Source of the DNA: an uncultured Pseudomonadota bacterium | GTDB taxonomy: Bacteria; Desulfobacterota_B; Binatia; UBA9968 | Reading direction: 5' to 3' | DNA length: 6,586 bases | NCBI GenBank assembly: GCA_946478635.1 | Contig: CAMLCX010000282.1 | Span: 1-6,586 of the forward strand | Shown here: positions 1 through 5,894 of the stretch, in pieces | How the letters are laid out: each line of letters opens with the position of its first letter | Position numbering within the stretch: position 1 is the stretch's first letter | Made by a program: the position numbers and the translations under genes | The notes under the pieces: model-generated | Told to the model about the DNA's origin: nothing | The model's input: the letters and a program-made list of their open reading frames with translations, nothing else | The model's database searches: none

Positions 1-998
1 ACCAGCGCGGGCTCGAGCTTGAACAGCTCTTTGACCTGCTTTTCAAGCTCTACGCCGTCGATCGGATCGAGGTCGAGTTTTGCTTTTTGCGTGTCGGCTA
101 AAAATTCCGGATCTTTCATCGTGTCCATGAAAGCCTGGCGCAAAAGTCTTACGCGATCTTTCGGCGTTCCCGGCGGCAACACGTAGAAGCGATTGAGCAT
201 GCCGTTGACCCGCGCCGAGGTGAGAATCATTTTCTTGGCGTCTTCGCTTTTCGCGAGATCGACCGCCCAGGGGACATTGGGCACCTCCGGATGCGGCTTC
301 AGATTGGCCTGAACCAGCAGCACGACATCGCCTTTTTCCATTTCGGCGCGCCAGGTGGATTTAAATGACTCCCAAGAATTGCACGCGCCTTGCACCTCGC
401 CGGCATTGAACGCGAGACGCACCGGGCCGGTGCCCTTGTAACCGGAGACCAGTTGGAGCGGCAAACCGAGAGTCGCCTTCAAAACTTTCGGAATGTCGTC
501 GGTGCCGCCGCCGGGAGCGACGCCGCCGATTTTAATCACCGTGCCGGAGGCTTTCCATTGATCGATGCTGGTGATGCCGGTAGCTTTGGCCACGCCGATC
601 ATGAAGTTGTCCTGGGCGGGCACGCCGAGAAACTCGAACTTCGGCGCGTCGAATTCCACGCCGGGCAGGCCGAGCATTTGTTGGAAGGACAACCCGCCGA
701 CGAAGTTTCCAATAGTCAGACCATCGGGTTTAGCCGCCTTGTAGACGTAGTTAGCCGCCAGCAAACTCGCCGCGCCGGGCATGTTATCGACCACGGTTGT
801 CGGATTGCCGGGGATTTGTTTGCCGATGTGCCGGGCGATCACGCGAGAGTAGGTGTCGAAACCGCCGCCCGGCGCGAGACCGACGATCAAACGGATCGTC
901 TTGCCGCGGTAAAACGATTCCTGACCGAACACCGCGCTTGGATTCAGACAAGCTGCGATGGCGATGGCAATCAACGTGTCCAGAACACATCGTTTCAT
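1..998 (-). CDS. TctC/Bug-family tripartite tricarboxylate transporter substrate-binding protein (3' end missing)
   Basis: The reverse strand reads open from the ATG at 998-996 to the left edge, giving 332 codons with no stop, so the C-terminus lies outside the window. Residues 1-25 look like a secretion signal (KR, then a run of L, I and A); I14-A15-A16-C17 could be a lipobox, though D7 makes the hydrophobic core imperfect. The mature part shows TctC (Bug) family hallmarks: TIRLIVGLAPGGGFD (34-48), a VVDNMPGAAS-like stretch (69-78), KPDGLTIG (90-97) and LPPGTPKDRV (274-283). Such proteins bind carboxylates or other small anions in the periplasm and pass them to TctA/TctB membrane subunits; neither is seen here, and many family members are orphans. 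Family length is about 320-330 aa, so only a few residues should be missing. GGGAGG lies 6 bases before the ATG and fixes the start. It is divergent from the GGDEF gene. The ligand cannot be told from sequence. Confidence 0.93.
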   Translation of the reverse strand, partial: MKRCVLDTLIAIAIAACLNPSAVFGQESFYRGKTIRLIVGLAPGGGFDTYSRVIARHIGKQIPGNPTTVVDNMPGAASLLAANYVYKAAKPDGLTIGNFVGGLSFQQMLGLPGVEFDAPKFEFLGVPAQDNFMIGVAKATGITSIDQWKASGTVIKIGGVAPGGGTDDIPKVLKATLGLPLQLVSGYKGTGPVRLAFNAGEVQGACNSWESFKSTWRAEMEKGDVVLLVQANLKPHPEVPNVPWAVDLAKSEDAKKMILTSARVNGMLNRFYVLPPGTPKDRVRLLRQAFMDTMKDPEFLADTQKAKLDLDPIDGVELEKQVKELFKLEPAL

Positions 999-1006
999 GA
1001 TGACCT

Positions 1007-1012
1007 CCCGAC
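1007..1012 (-). promoter_or_regulatory. Ribosome binding site of the TctC-like gene
   Basis: On the reverse strand CGGGAGGTCATCATG places a strong purine-rich Shine-Dalgarno motif just before the ATG at 998. It supports this start over any internal one. Confidence 0.75.
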
Positions 1013-1102
1013 AGCTTGGGTAAAGGCGGAGCTTGCGACCGCTATTCAGATCACAACTGACTTTCTGAGAATCTCGTCGCGGATTAAACCAAGTTTCAAA
1101 TC

Positions 1103-1131
1103 ATCGGACAACAAGAAAATGCTCGTCCGAT
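1103..1131. promoter_or_regulatory. 7-bp inverted repeat in the divergent intergenic region (candidate operator or hairpin)
   Basis: ATCGGAC (1103-1109) and GTCCGAT (1125-1131) are perfect inverted arms separated by 15 bases. The site lies about 105 bp upstream of the TctC-like start and about 140 bp upstream of the GGDEF start. The arm and spacer lengths fit a dimeric regulator site spanning roughly two helical turns. A hairpin in the leader of the minus-strand transcript is also possible. Function is inferred from symmetry and position only. Confidence 0.4.
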
Positions 1132-1157
1132 CCGTCTCGTCAGTGTCCCACAAGCAG

Positions 1158-1169
1158 CCCGATATCGGG
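1158..1169. promoter_or_regulatory. Perfect palindrome CCCGATATCGGG, candidate operator
   Basis: A 12-bp perfect palindrome lies in the gap between the divergent TctC-like and GGDEF genes. It ends 10 bases before a perfect TATAAT hexamer (1180-1185), so it covers where the -35 contact would be. No good -35 hexamer is present at that spacing (1157-1162 reads GCCCGA), which would fit an activator-dependent or repressed promoter. The regulator is unknown. Confidence 0.45.
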
Positions 1170-1179
1170 TTCGGCTATT

Positions 1180-1185
1180 TATAAT
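1180..1185 (+). promoter_or_regulatory. Candidate -10 element TATAAT, plus strand
   Basis: An exact TATAAT sits in a short AT-rich island (about 1176-1200) inside otherwise GC-rich DNA. It lacks a recognisable -35 and overlaps, at the -35 position, the palindrome at 1158-1169. If used, it would give the GGDEF mRNA a leader of about 75-80 bases. Because the island is AT-rich on both strands, it could instead serve the minus-strand gene. Confidence 0.35.
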
Positions 1186-1200
1186 ATAGTAAAATGCTAT

Positions 1201-1229
1201 TTGACCTACCGGGGTGAGTTGGCTAGTAT
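1201..1229 (+). promoter_or_regulatory. Candidate sigma70 promoter TTGACC-N17-TAGTAT for the GGDEF gene
   Basis: TTGACC (1201-1206, five of six consensus bases) and TAGTAT (1224-1229, four of six) are exactly 17 bases apart. Transcription would begin near 1236, leaving about 34 bases of leader with GGAG at 1257-1260 before the ATG at 1270. The TTG at 1201 opens the same reading frame but is better explained as this -35 hexamer than as a start codon, because no Shine-Dalgarno motif precedes it. Prediction by eye. Confidence 0.45.
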
Positions 1230-1269
1230 CGGCGCCCGATACCGGTCTTTGGCCTCGGAGAACTTTGGA

Positions 1270-2133
1270 ATGATTGAGAAGCTTTCGGGATTTTTGGAGC
1301 GGCGGTCGCGGCTGGCCCTGGCGACGATGGCCTGCGTAACCTTAGTTCTGTTGGGCGTTTTGGATTACACAACCGGTGTCGAGATCCATTTTTTGCTGCT
1401 CTATCTCGTGCCGATATTCATCGGCAGCTGGTTCATTTCCAAAGAAGCGGGCATCGGTTTGGCCATTTTTGCGTCAATTATCTGGTTCTTCGTCGCCGCT
1501 CTCGGCGGGCGCTCCTATTCTTCGGCTTGGATCCCTTACTGGAATCTACTGATGCGCATGGCGGTGTTTACTGTGTTTGCGATTACCCAGGCGCAGTTGC
1601 GTGCCAAGCTTGTCGAGCTTGCTCACTTAGCCAGCCGTGATTTTCTGACCGGCTTACCGAACGGCCATGCTTTCTACCAGCTAACCGCGAAAGAAATGGA
1701 CCGGGCCTTCGGCGTGGAACCGATGACTTTGGTTTGTATCGATATCACCGGGTTCAAATGGATTAATCACCGCTTTGGTTATCCGGCGGGGGATCACATG
1801 ATGTGCGCGATTGCCCACGCTATCCGGCAAAACGTGCCGCGGCCCGATCTGGTCGGACGGCTCGGCGGCACCAATTTCGCCGTGTTGCTGCCCAACGTTG
1901 CGTCCGACGTGGCCAATCTCATTCTGCAGCGGGTGCAGAGCGCTCTCGACACAGAACGGCGCAAATATGCTCACCCGATCACCTTCTTCATCAGCGCCAT
2001 CGCCTGTACCAAAGCGCCGAGAACCGTCGCCGAATTGCTGCAAGAGGCCGACGCGCAGATGACCCGTATCAAGAACGGCAGGAAAGATTCCTTTCAAATT
2101 GCCAAGGTCGATCACTTGCCTGCCTTGAATTAA
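1270..2133 (+). CDS. Four-helix membrane protein with degenerate GGDEF (diguanylate cyclase-like) domain
   Basis: This 287-aa protein starts at the ATG at 1270, with GGAG nine bases upstream. The frame stays open back to a TTG at 1201, but that has no ribosome site. Hydrophobic segments at about 14-34, 38-55, 60-79 and 90-108 form a four-helix sensor-type membrane module with LDYTTG and a YLVP core, a type often joined to cyclase or kinase domains. From about 115 a GGDEF domain follows: DFLTGLPN (124-131), the metal Asp D158, FKWIN with N166, GD (174-175), and the signature position R-L-G-G-T-N-F (197-203). Active cyclases have GGDEF or GGEEF there; here D/E and E are T and N. The usual ND and GH after FK are NH and GY, and no RxxD inhibitory site is in place. 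The fold is therefore likely kept while c-di-GMP synthesis is probably lost, leaving a possible GTP-binding or partner-binding role. The stop is TAA at 2131-2133; the MFS gene follows after 110 bp on the same strand. Confidence 0.88.
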   Translation: MIEKLSGFLERRSRLALATMACVTLVLLGVLDYTTGVEIHFLLLYLVPIFIGSWFISKEAGIGLAIFASIIWFFVAALGGRSYSSAWIPYWNLLMRMAVFTVFAITQAQLRAKLVELAHLASRDFLTGLPNGHAFYQLTAKEMDRAFGVEPMTLVCIDITGFKWINHRFGYPAGDHMMCAIAHAIRQNVPRPDLVGRLGGTNFAVLLPNVASDVANLILQRVQSALDTERRKYAHPITFFISAIACTKAPRTVAELLQEADAQMTRIKNGRKDSFQIAKVDHLPALN

Positions 2134-2243
2134 ACCGCGCTTCGCATCACCGACAGTTTTCTTTAGTCGCTGAGTTTCCCCAAACAGCCGAAATTTATCC
2201 ATGTCTGCGCCGACCCTTCGTTTGGGTGGTTGCGCGTGGGATA

Positions 2244-3596
2244 ATGAATTCGTCGCTCGCGGATAGCTTTCGCAATCACTCGGGGGAAATGCCACTTTCG
2301 TTACCACTTCGCTCTTCGCTGTGGCGCTCGCTGCGCCATCGCAATTATCGCCTTTATCTCACCGGCCAGCTGGTGTCCGTGTGCGGTACGTGGATGCAGC
2401 AAGTGGCGCTGAGCTGGCTGGTCTATCGCCTAACGGGATCCGCCACCTTGCTCGGAGTGGTTGGCTTCGCCGCGCAAGTTCCCGTGCTCGCTCTGGGGGC
2501 CATCGGCGGCGTGGTTAGCGACCGCTACGCGCCGCACCGGCTCGCGGTTGTGACGCAGTGGGCCTTGCTCGTCCAAGCGATCCTTCTCTCTGCGCTCGCG
2601 CTTAGCGGTTGGATTCAGCCTTGGCACATCATTTTGCTGGGCGGGGTGTCGGGGGTTATCAACGCCTTTGACATGCCGGCGCGCCAGGCGCTGGTCTATC
2701 AGCTCGTCGATGCCGACGATTTGCCCAACGCGGTTGCGCTCAATTCGTCAATGATCAACGCGGCGCGGATCGTCGGTCCCGGCTTGGCCGGCATTGTCAT
2801 TGCCAAACTCGGCGAGGGCGCGTGTTTTTTCATCAATGCGCTCAGTTATCTGGCCGTCATCATCGCGCTTGTCGCCATGGACCGGCCCGCCGGCCGAAGC
2901 ATCTCTGTCAAGCACATTTCCTTTGCGGACTCGCTTACGGCAGGTCTTCGTTACGTCGCTGCGACTGCGCCGATACGCGACCTTTTGTTGCTGCTCGGCG
3001 TCGTCGGGGTAATGGGAATGCCCTATATCACGTTGATGCCGGTGTTCGCGGCCGACGTTCATAAGAGCGGCGCCGATGCCCTGGGAATGATGATGGGCGC
3101 CACCGGGTGCGGGGCGCTGCTCGGCGCGCTCTCCCTGGCGCGACGCAAATCTATCCTTGGGTTGGGCGGCGTGATCGCGATCACGACACTGGGTTTTGGA
3201 GTCGCGTTGGTCGCGTTTACCATTTCAGAGGCATTTTGGCTGTCACTCTTGTTTCTCGGGTTCGTCGGCTTGACCTGGATGGTTATGATCGCTGCCAGCA
3301 ATACTGTGCTGCAAACTCTCGCCGACGACGCCATGCGCGGTCGGGTCATGAGCCTCTTTACCATGATGTTGGTCGGCCTGGCGCCGTTTGGAAGTCTGCT
3401 GGCCGGTTGGCTGGCGGATCATTTTGGCGCACCGGTCGTGGTTGCAGGCGGCGGTACGGTGTGTGCGATTGCCGCGTTGGTGTTTGCCCGGCAGTTGCCG
3501 CGTCTGCGCGCGGCGGCTCAGCCGATCTTGCGCGCGCGCGGCATCCTTAGCGATCCGGCTAATCCAGCAGAATCGATCGGTGCTGAGTCCAAGTAA
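2244..3596 (+). CDS. Major facilitator superfamily transporter, MFS_3 (EntS-like) group
   Basis: With the ATG at 2244 the protein has 450 aa; an in-frame ATG at 2289 would give 435 aa. Neither has an ideal ribosome site (GTGGG three bases before the first, GGGGG two bases before the second), so the start is uncertain. The frame is open further upstream to about 1803, but that part overlaps the GGDEF gene in another frame and reads as Arg/His-rich shadow sequence. About 12 hydrophobic segments begin near residue 36. Family marks include SLRHRNYRLYLTGQ (29-42), the loop G-G-V-V-S-D-R (88-94) with R99, FDMPARQALVYQLV (142-155), NAVALNSSMINAARIVGPG (162-180) and RGRVMSLFTM (365-374) followed by PFGSLLAGWLADHFG (381-395). 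These match proton-driven exporters related to the enterobactin exporter EntS. The substrate is unknown; a drug, siderophore or metabolite exporter is likely. No siderophore genes are nearby. Confidence 0.92.
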   Translation: MNSSLADSFRNHSGEMPLSLPLRSSLWRSLRHRNYRLYLTGQLVSVCGTWMQQVALSWLVYRLTGSATLLGVVGFAAQVPVLALGAIGGVVSDRYAPHRLAVVTQWALLVQAILLSALALSGWIQPWHIILLGGVSGVINAFDMPARQALVYQLVDADDLPNAVALNSSMINAARIVGPGLAGIVIAKLGEGACFFINALSYLAVIIALVAMDRPAGRSISVKHISFADSLTAGLRYVAATAPIRDLLLLLGVVGVMGMPYITLMPVFAADVHKSGADALGMMMGATGCGALLGALSLARRKSILGLGGVIAITTLGFGVALVAFTISEAFWLSLLFLGFVGLTWMVMIAASNTVLQTLADDAMRGRVMSLFTMMLVGLAPFGSLLAGWLADHFGAPVVVAGGGTVCAIAALVFARQLPRLRAAAQPILRARGILSDPANPAESIGAESK

Positions 3597-3779
3597 CGGT
3601 GAGCTCAGTTGGGCCGAGCAAGCGGTTGAAATCATACCGGTCATCCTTCGACAAAGCTCGGGACGAACGGGAGGATCGATAACGTGATTGGCGGAATACT
3701 TTCTGCTGAACCTGCCGGAACTCTCTCGCAGTACGAGCGCGTCTTTTCAGCAAGCCATGAGCGTTGCCGTGCCGCACGA
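3597..3779. other. Convergent intergenic region
   Basis: This 183-bp gap separates the stop of the MFS gene (plus) from the stop of the frameshifted binding protein (minus). It holds the REP-like repeat at 3641-3676. It also has a weak hairpin CTCG-CAGTA-CGAG (3725-3737) followed by a short T-run (3742-3745, TTTT), which could be a marginal plus-strand terminator but is far from the MFS stop. I see no gene here. Confidence 0.5.
3641..3676. repeat. Short imperfect palindromic repeat (REP-like) in the convergent gap
   Basis: The stretch tCATCCTTCGACAAAGCTCG followed by GGACGAACGG closely resembles a short dispersed intergenic element that I recall from many bacterial genomes (core CTTCGACAAGCTC.GGACGAACGG). 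Here it carries one extra A after CGACA. Inner arms TTCG (3647-3650) and CGAA (3664-3667) and outer arms ATCC (3643-3646) and GGAT (3673-3676) make it an imperfect hairpin. It lies between the ends of two convergent genes, a typical place for such elements, and could help to stop transcription from either side. There is no T-tract, so it is not a standard intrinsic terminator. The resemblance is from memory, not a search. Confidence 0.5.
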
Positions 3780-4791
3780 TTAACGGTAAAGCGCGTTGAT
3801 AAATCCGCTCTTATCCAATTCCTGCAAGATTGTGTCGTCGTAAAACCGGCGTGGATCCTGGCCTTTGGCCTTGGGATTGACCTGAGACAATTCATCAACG
3901 ACGGATCGAAAGGCTTCAACCGTCGGGAAGGGCCGGGATTTAAGATATTTGGTAATCGCGAAGTCGTAGGTTTCCTCGAGAATCTCGCGATCCTTGGTGC
4001 GCAAATATTTTCCCATCACATCGACGGCCAATGGTTTGTCTTTTTTCACCCGCGCGATGGATTCCAAAAAGGCCTTCAGAAAATTCACGGCGACTTCCCG
4101 GCGTTGTTGCATGAAGCCGCGCCGCAGGGTGATGCCGTTGGCCGCGTAAGGCGTGCCCAGCGATGCGATGTCCAACATCTCGCGAAAGCCTTCGCGGCGC
4201 GCGTGGACGATGGTCGGATTAGGACAGAATCGCCCCGTGGATGCGCCCGCCGCGCAGCGAGGCAACTGCCGAGGACACCGCGCCGACCTGCACCAGAGAC
4301 ACGTCTTTGATCGGCTCCAGGCCGTAGTGCTGGATCGCGATGCGCGCCGCAGTATCGATGGAAGTGCCGAAACGGCTGATGCCGATGGATTTGCCGCGCA
4401 GCTGTTCGGGATTTTCGATTTCCGGACGAACCATCAGATTGAGCATCAAGGTGCCGATGGTTGTGCCAATGACCATCACATCGGCGCCGCCGACCGCCGC
4501 GCTTGCCGTGGTTGGACCGGCGATTTGCAGGAAGGTAATCTCGCCGGCGATCAAGGCATTCATCCATTCCACACCGCTCGGCGTGGCGATCACCTCGACC
4601 TCCAATCCGTGTTTCTTGAAGATTCCCGCTTCGCGGGCAAGCCAGGGCACCGTCATGGACCCTGATAGCGACGTGATCGCCGCGCGCAGTTTGCGCAGCG
4701 GCGCTTCCGCGCCTTCGCTTTGTTGCGCGGCGAGTGAGAAAAGAACCAAGCAGGAACTAAATAGAAATAATTTGGATGGAATCCGTTTCAT
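3780..4791 (-). pseudogene. NMT1/SsuA-like ABC transporter substrate-binding protein, split by a one-base frameshift
   Basis: The gene starts at the ATG at 4791-4789, preceded by AGGAG. Residues 1-29 form a signal peptide (KR, then LFLFSSCLVLFSLAA). The body is typical of NMT1/SsuA periplasmic receptors: WLAREAGIFKKHGLEVEV (50-67), ALIAGEITFLQIAGP (79-93), the hinge LRGKSIGISRFGTS (131-144) and ASLRGGRIHGAILS (177-190). TAA at 4221-4219 then stops the frame after 190 codons. The next frame continues the family pattern at once with N-P-T-I-V-H-A-R-R-E-G-F and runs 146 more codons to the TAA at 3782-3780. Joined, the product is 336 aa, the normal family length. Dropping one base near 4221 restores L-S-N-P-T across the join. 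It is either a recent pseudogene or a sequencing/assembly error; the downstream half shows no decay. It lies 84 bp behind the related receptor gene on the same strand. Ligand unknown; no permease or ATPase follows. Confidence 0.87.
4219..4222 (-). other. Frameshift site within the NMT1-like gene
   Basis: On the reverse strand the codons run CTG-TCC-TAA, where the upstream frame ends, while the downstream frame reads TGT-CCT-AAT-CCG. Removing one base gives CTG-TCC-AAT-CCG and a continuous family-like protein. There is no long homopolymer here, so a simple slippage error is not obvious. The UCC-UAA context resembles the shift-at-a-stop layout of the prfB gene only loosely. Confidence 0.75.
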
Positions 4792-4875
4792 ATTTCTCCT
4801 GTGGCCAAGCGCAATTGACGCGATTCTTCTAGGGCCCATTACTCCAACACGCCCGCACTCCAATTCTGCAGACGC
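4792..4875. other. Gap between the two NMT1-like genes
   Basis: These 84 bp carry the AGGAG ribosome site of the downstream gene (about 4796-4800, reverse strand). I see no clear hairpin plus T-tract and no strong promoter, so read-through from the upstream receptor gene is plausible. The frame of the downstream gene is open up to 4863 but without a ribosome site for an earlier start. Confidence 0.4.
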
Positions 4876-5880
4876 TTACTTTTTACCGTCCGCGCTGATT
4901 CCCAGCTCCTGCTGGGCGCGGCGCAGATAGCTCATGTCGAGGTATTTCTCCGGCGCGGGATAGGGCTTGCTTTTGAACAAGCGCTCGCCCATCAAGTCGA
5001 TCAATCGCTGAAAGCCTTCGCGGTTTACCGAGCCGTCTTTGCTGATGATGCCTTGAGACAGGTATTCGTCGACGGTGGCGCGCGTCGATTTAAGCGGAAT
5101 GCCCGTGCGCCTGCTGACTAATTCGGCGGCTTGCTCGCGGTTGGCGTGCGCCCACTGCATCGCGCGCACCATCGCCTTGAGGTAGCGTACGGTCAGTTGA
5201 CTGTTGGCTTCCGCCCAGCGGCTGTCGACGATCAGGCTGTGAAATTGCAGGTTGGGAATGTAGTCCGACAGTTTGGCGATCTCCAAAAAACCCAGCTCTC
5301 GGGAACGCGGCAGATCTCCGCCGAGGAGCATGGTTGCCGAAGTGCTGCAGGTCTTGAGGCTCGCAAGCCGCTGTCCCGTCGGCCCGTTCTGAATGATCGT
5401 GTAGTCGCGATTGAGCTCCAATCCTTCCGCCTTGAGCATCTCGCGCAGGAAAATTGTGCTGCCCGAGACCAGGCTCACCGTGCCGATCGTGGTGCCTTTG
5501 AGATCCTTGATCGATTTGTATTTGGGACAGGTGACCAGGGTGTAGGCGGCCACCGGCACCGTGCCGCCGATGATCTTGAGCGAAGCGCCGCGCTCCACGG
5601 CATTGATCGCCGCCGATGGATCGACGATCGCGACATTGACCTGGCCAGCAATGAGGGCTTGGATCAACGTGTCGGTCGATCCGATCAATACGACATCGCC
5701 CTGAATTCCTTCCTGGGCAAAAAATCCTTTGTCGGTCGCGGCATAGTTGGGGAGTTGCTCGACTGTGCGTGAGACATTGCCGATGATCACCCGGTCGGCG
5801 CCGTAACCAAGCGAATTCAGCAAGAACAGAAAGAGCAAACCCGTGAACCGAAACATCAACCGTTGCGATGCGATTTTCAT
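4876..5880 (-). CDS. NMT1/SsuA-like ABC transporter substrate-binding protein
   Basis: The 334-aa protein starts at the ATG at 5880-5878, with GGAGG five bases upstream; a TTG four codons earlier is less likely because it would lie at the ribosome site itself. Residues 1-28 are a signal peptide (KIASQR, then a GLLFLFLL core and an AD junction). The mature part follows the NMT1/SsuA plan: LPNYAATDKGFFAQEGI (43-59), LIQALIAGQVNVAIVDPSAA (72-91), LKIIGG (101-106), the hinge region IKDLKGTTIGTVS (124-136) and LREMLKAEGLE (145-155). Such receptors capture small solutes (alkylsulfonates, pyrimidines, aromatic acids and others) for an ABC importer. It starts 14 bp after the stop of the deacetylase gene, so the two are probably co-transcribed. 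No importer membrane subunit is visible. It is clearly divergent from the receptor gene downstream, so it is not a recent duplicate. The ligand cannot be assigned. Confidence 0.93.
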   Translation of the reverse strand: MKIASQRLMFRFTGLLFLFLLNSLGYGADRVIIGNVSRTVEQLPNYAATDKGFFAQEGIQGDVVLIGSTDTLIQALIAGQVNVAIVDPSAAINAVERGASLKIIGGTVPVAAYTLVTCPKYKSIKDLKGTTIGTVSLVSGSTIFLREMLKAEGLELNRDYTIIQNGPTGQRLASLKTCSTSATMLLGGDLPRSRELGFLEIAKLSDYIPNLQFHSLIVDSRWAEANSQLTVRYLKAMVRAMQWAHANREQAAELVSRRTGIPLKSTRATVDEYLSQGIISKDGSVNREGFQRLIDLMGERLFKSKPYPAPEKYLDMSYLRRAQQELGISADGKK

Positions 5881-5885
5881 GAACG

Positions 5886-5890
5886 CCTCC
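5886..5890 (-). promoter_or_regulatory. Ribosome binding site GGAGG of the NMT1-like gene
   Basis: On the reverse strand GGAGG lies five bases before the ATG at 5880, within the 14-bp gap after the deacetylase stop. It decides the start and supports an operon. Confidence 0.75.
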
Positions 5891-5894
5891 AACT

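Noticed and set aside
390..1184. 264-codon open frame on the plus strand
   Set aside because: It is antisense to the TctC-like gene, which has clear family motifs, a signal peptide and a ribosome site; its translation is Arg/His/Asp-rich with no recognisable fold.
1803..2243. Long N-terminal extension of the MFS frame
   Set aside because: It overlaps the GGDEF domain in another frame, is Arg-rich and low in sense, and has no transporter features until after 2244.
1681..2307. 208-codon minus-strand frame over the GGDEF gene
   Set aside because: It is a shadow of the GGDEF gene; no family motifs and no ribosome site.
3725..3745. CTCG-CAGTA-CGAG hairpin with a short T-run as an MFS terminator
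   Set aside because: The stem is only 4 bp and it lies about 130 bp after the stop, so it is too weak to call.
4219..4230. Programmed +1 frameshift at UCC-UAA
   Set aside because: Slip of a Ser tRNA from UCC to CCU is poorly matched, and no upstream Shine-Dalgarno-like stimulator like that of prfB is seen; mutation or error is simpler.
3684..4665. Overlapping plus-strand frames of 208 and 170 codons
   Set aside because: They are antisense to the frameshifted receptor gene, whose two halves match a known family on the minus strand.
5131..5772. 213-codon plus-strand frame
   Set aside because: It is antisense to the intact NMT1-like gene and its composition is typical of a shadow frame.
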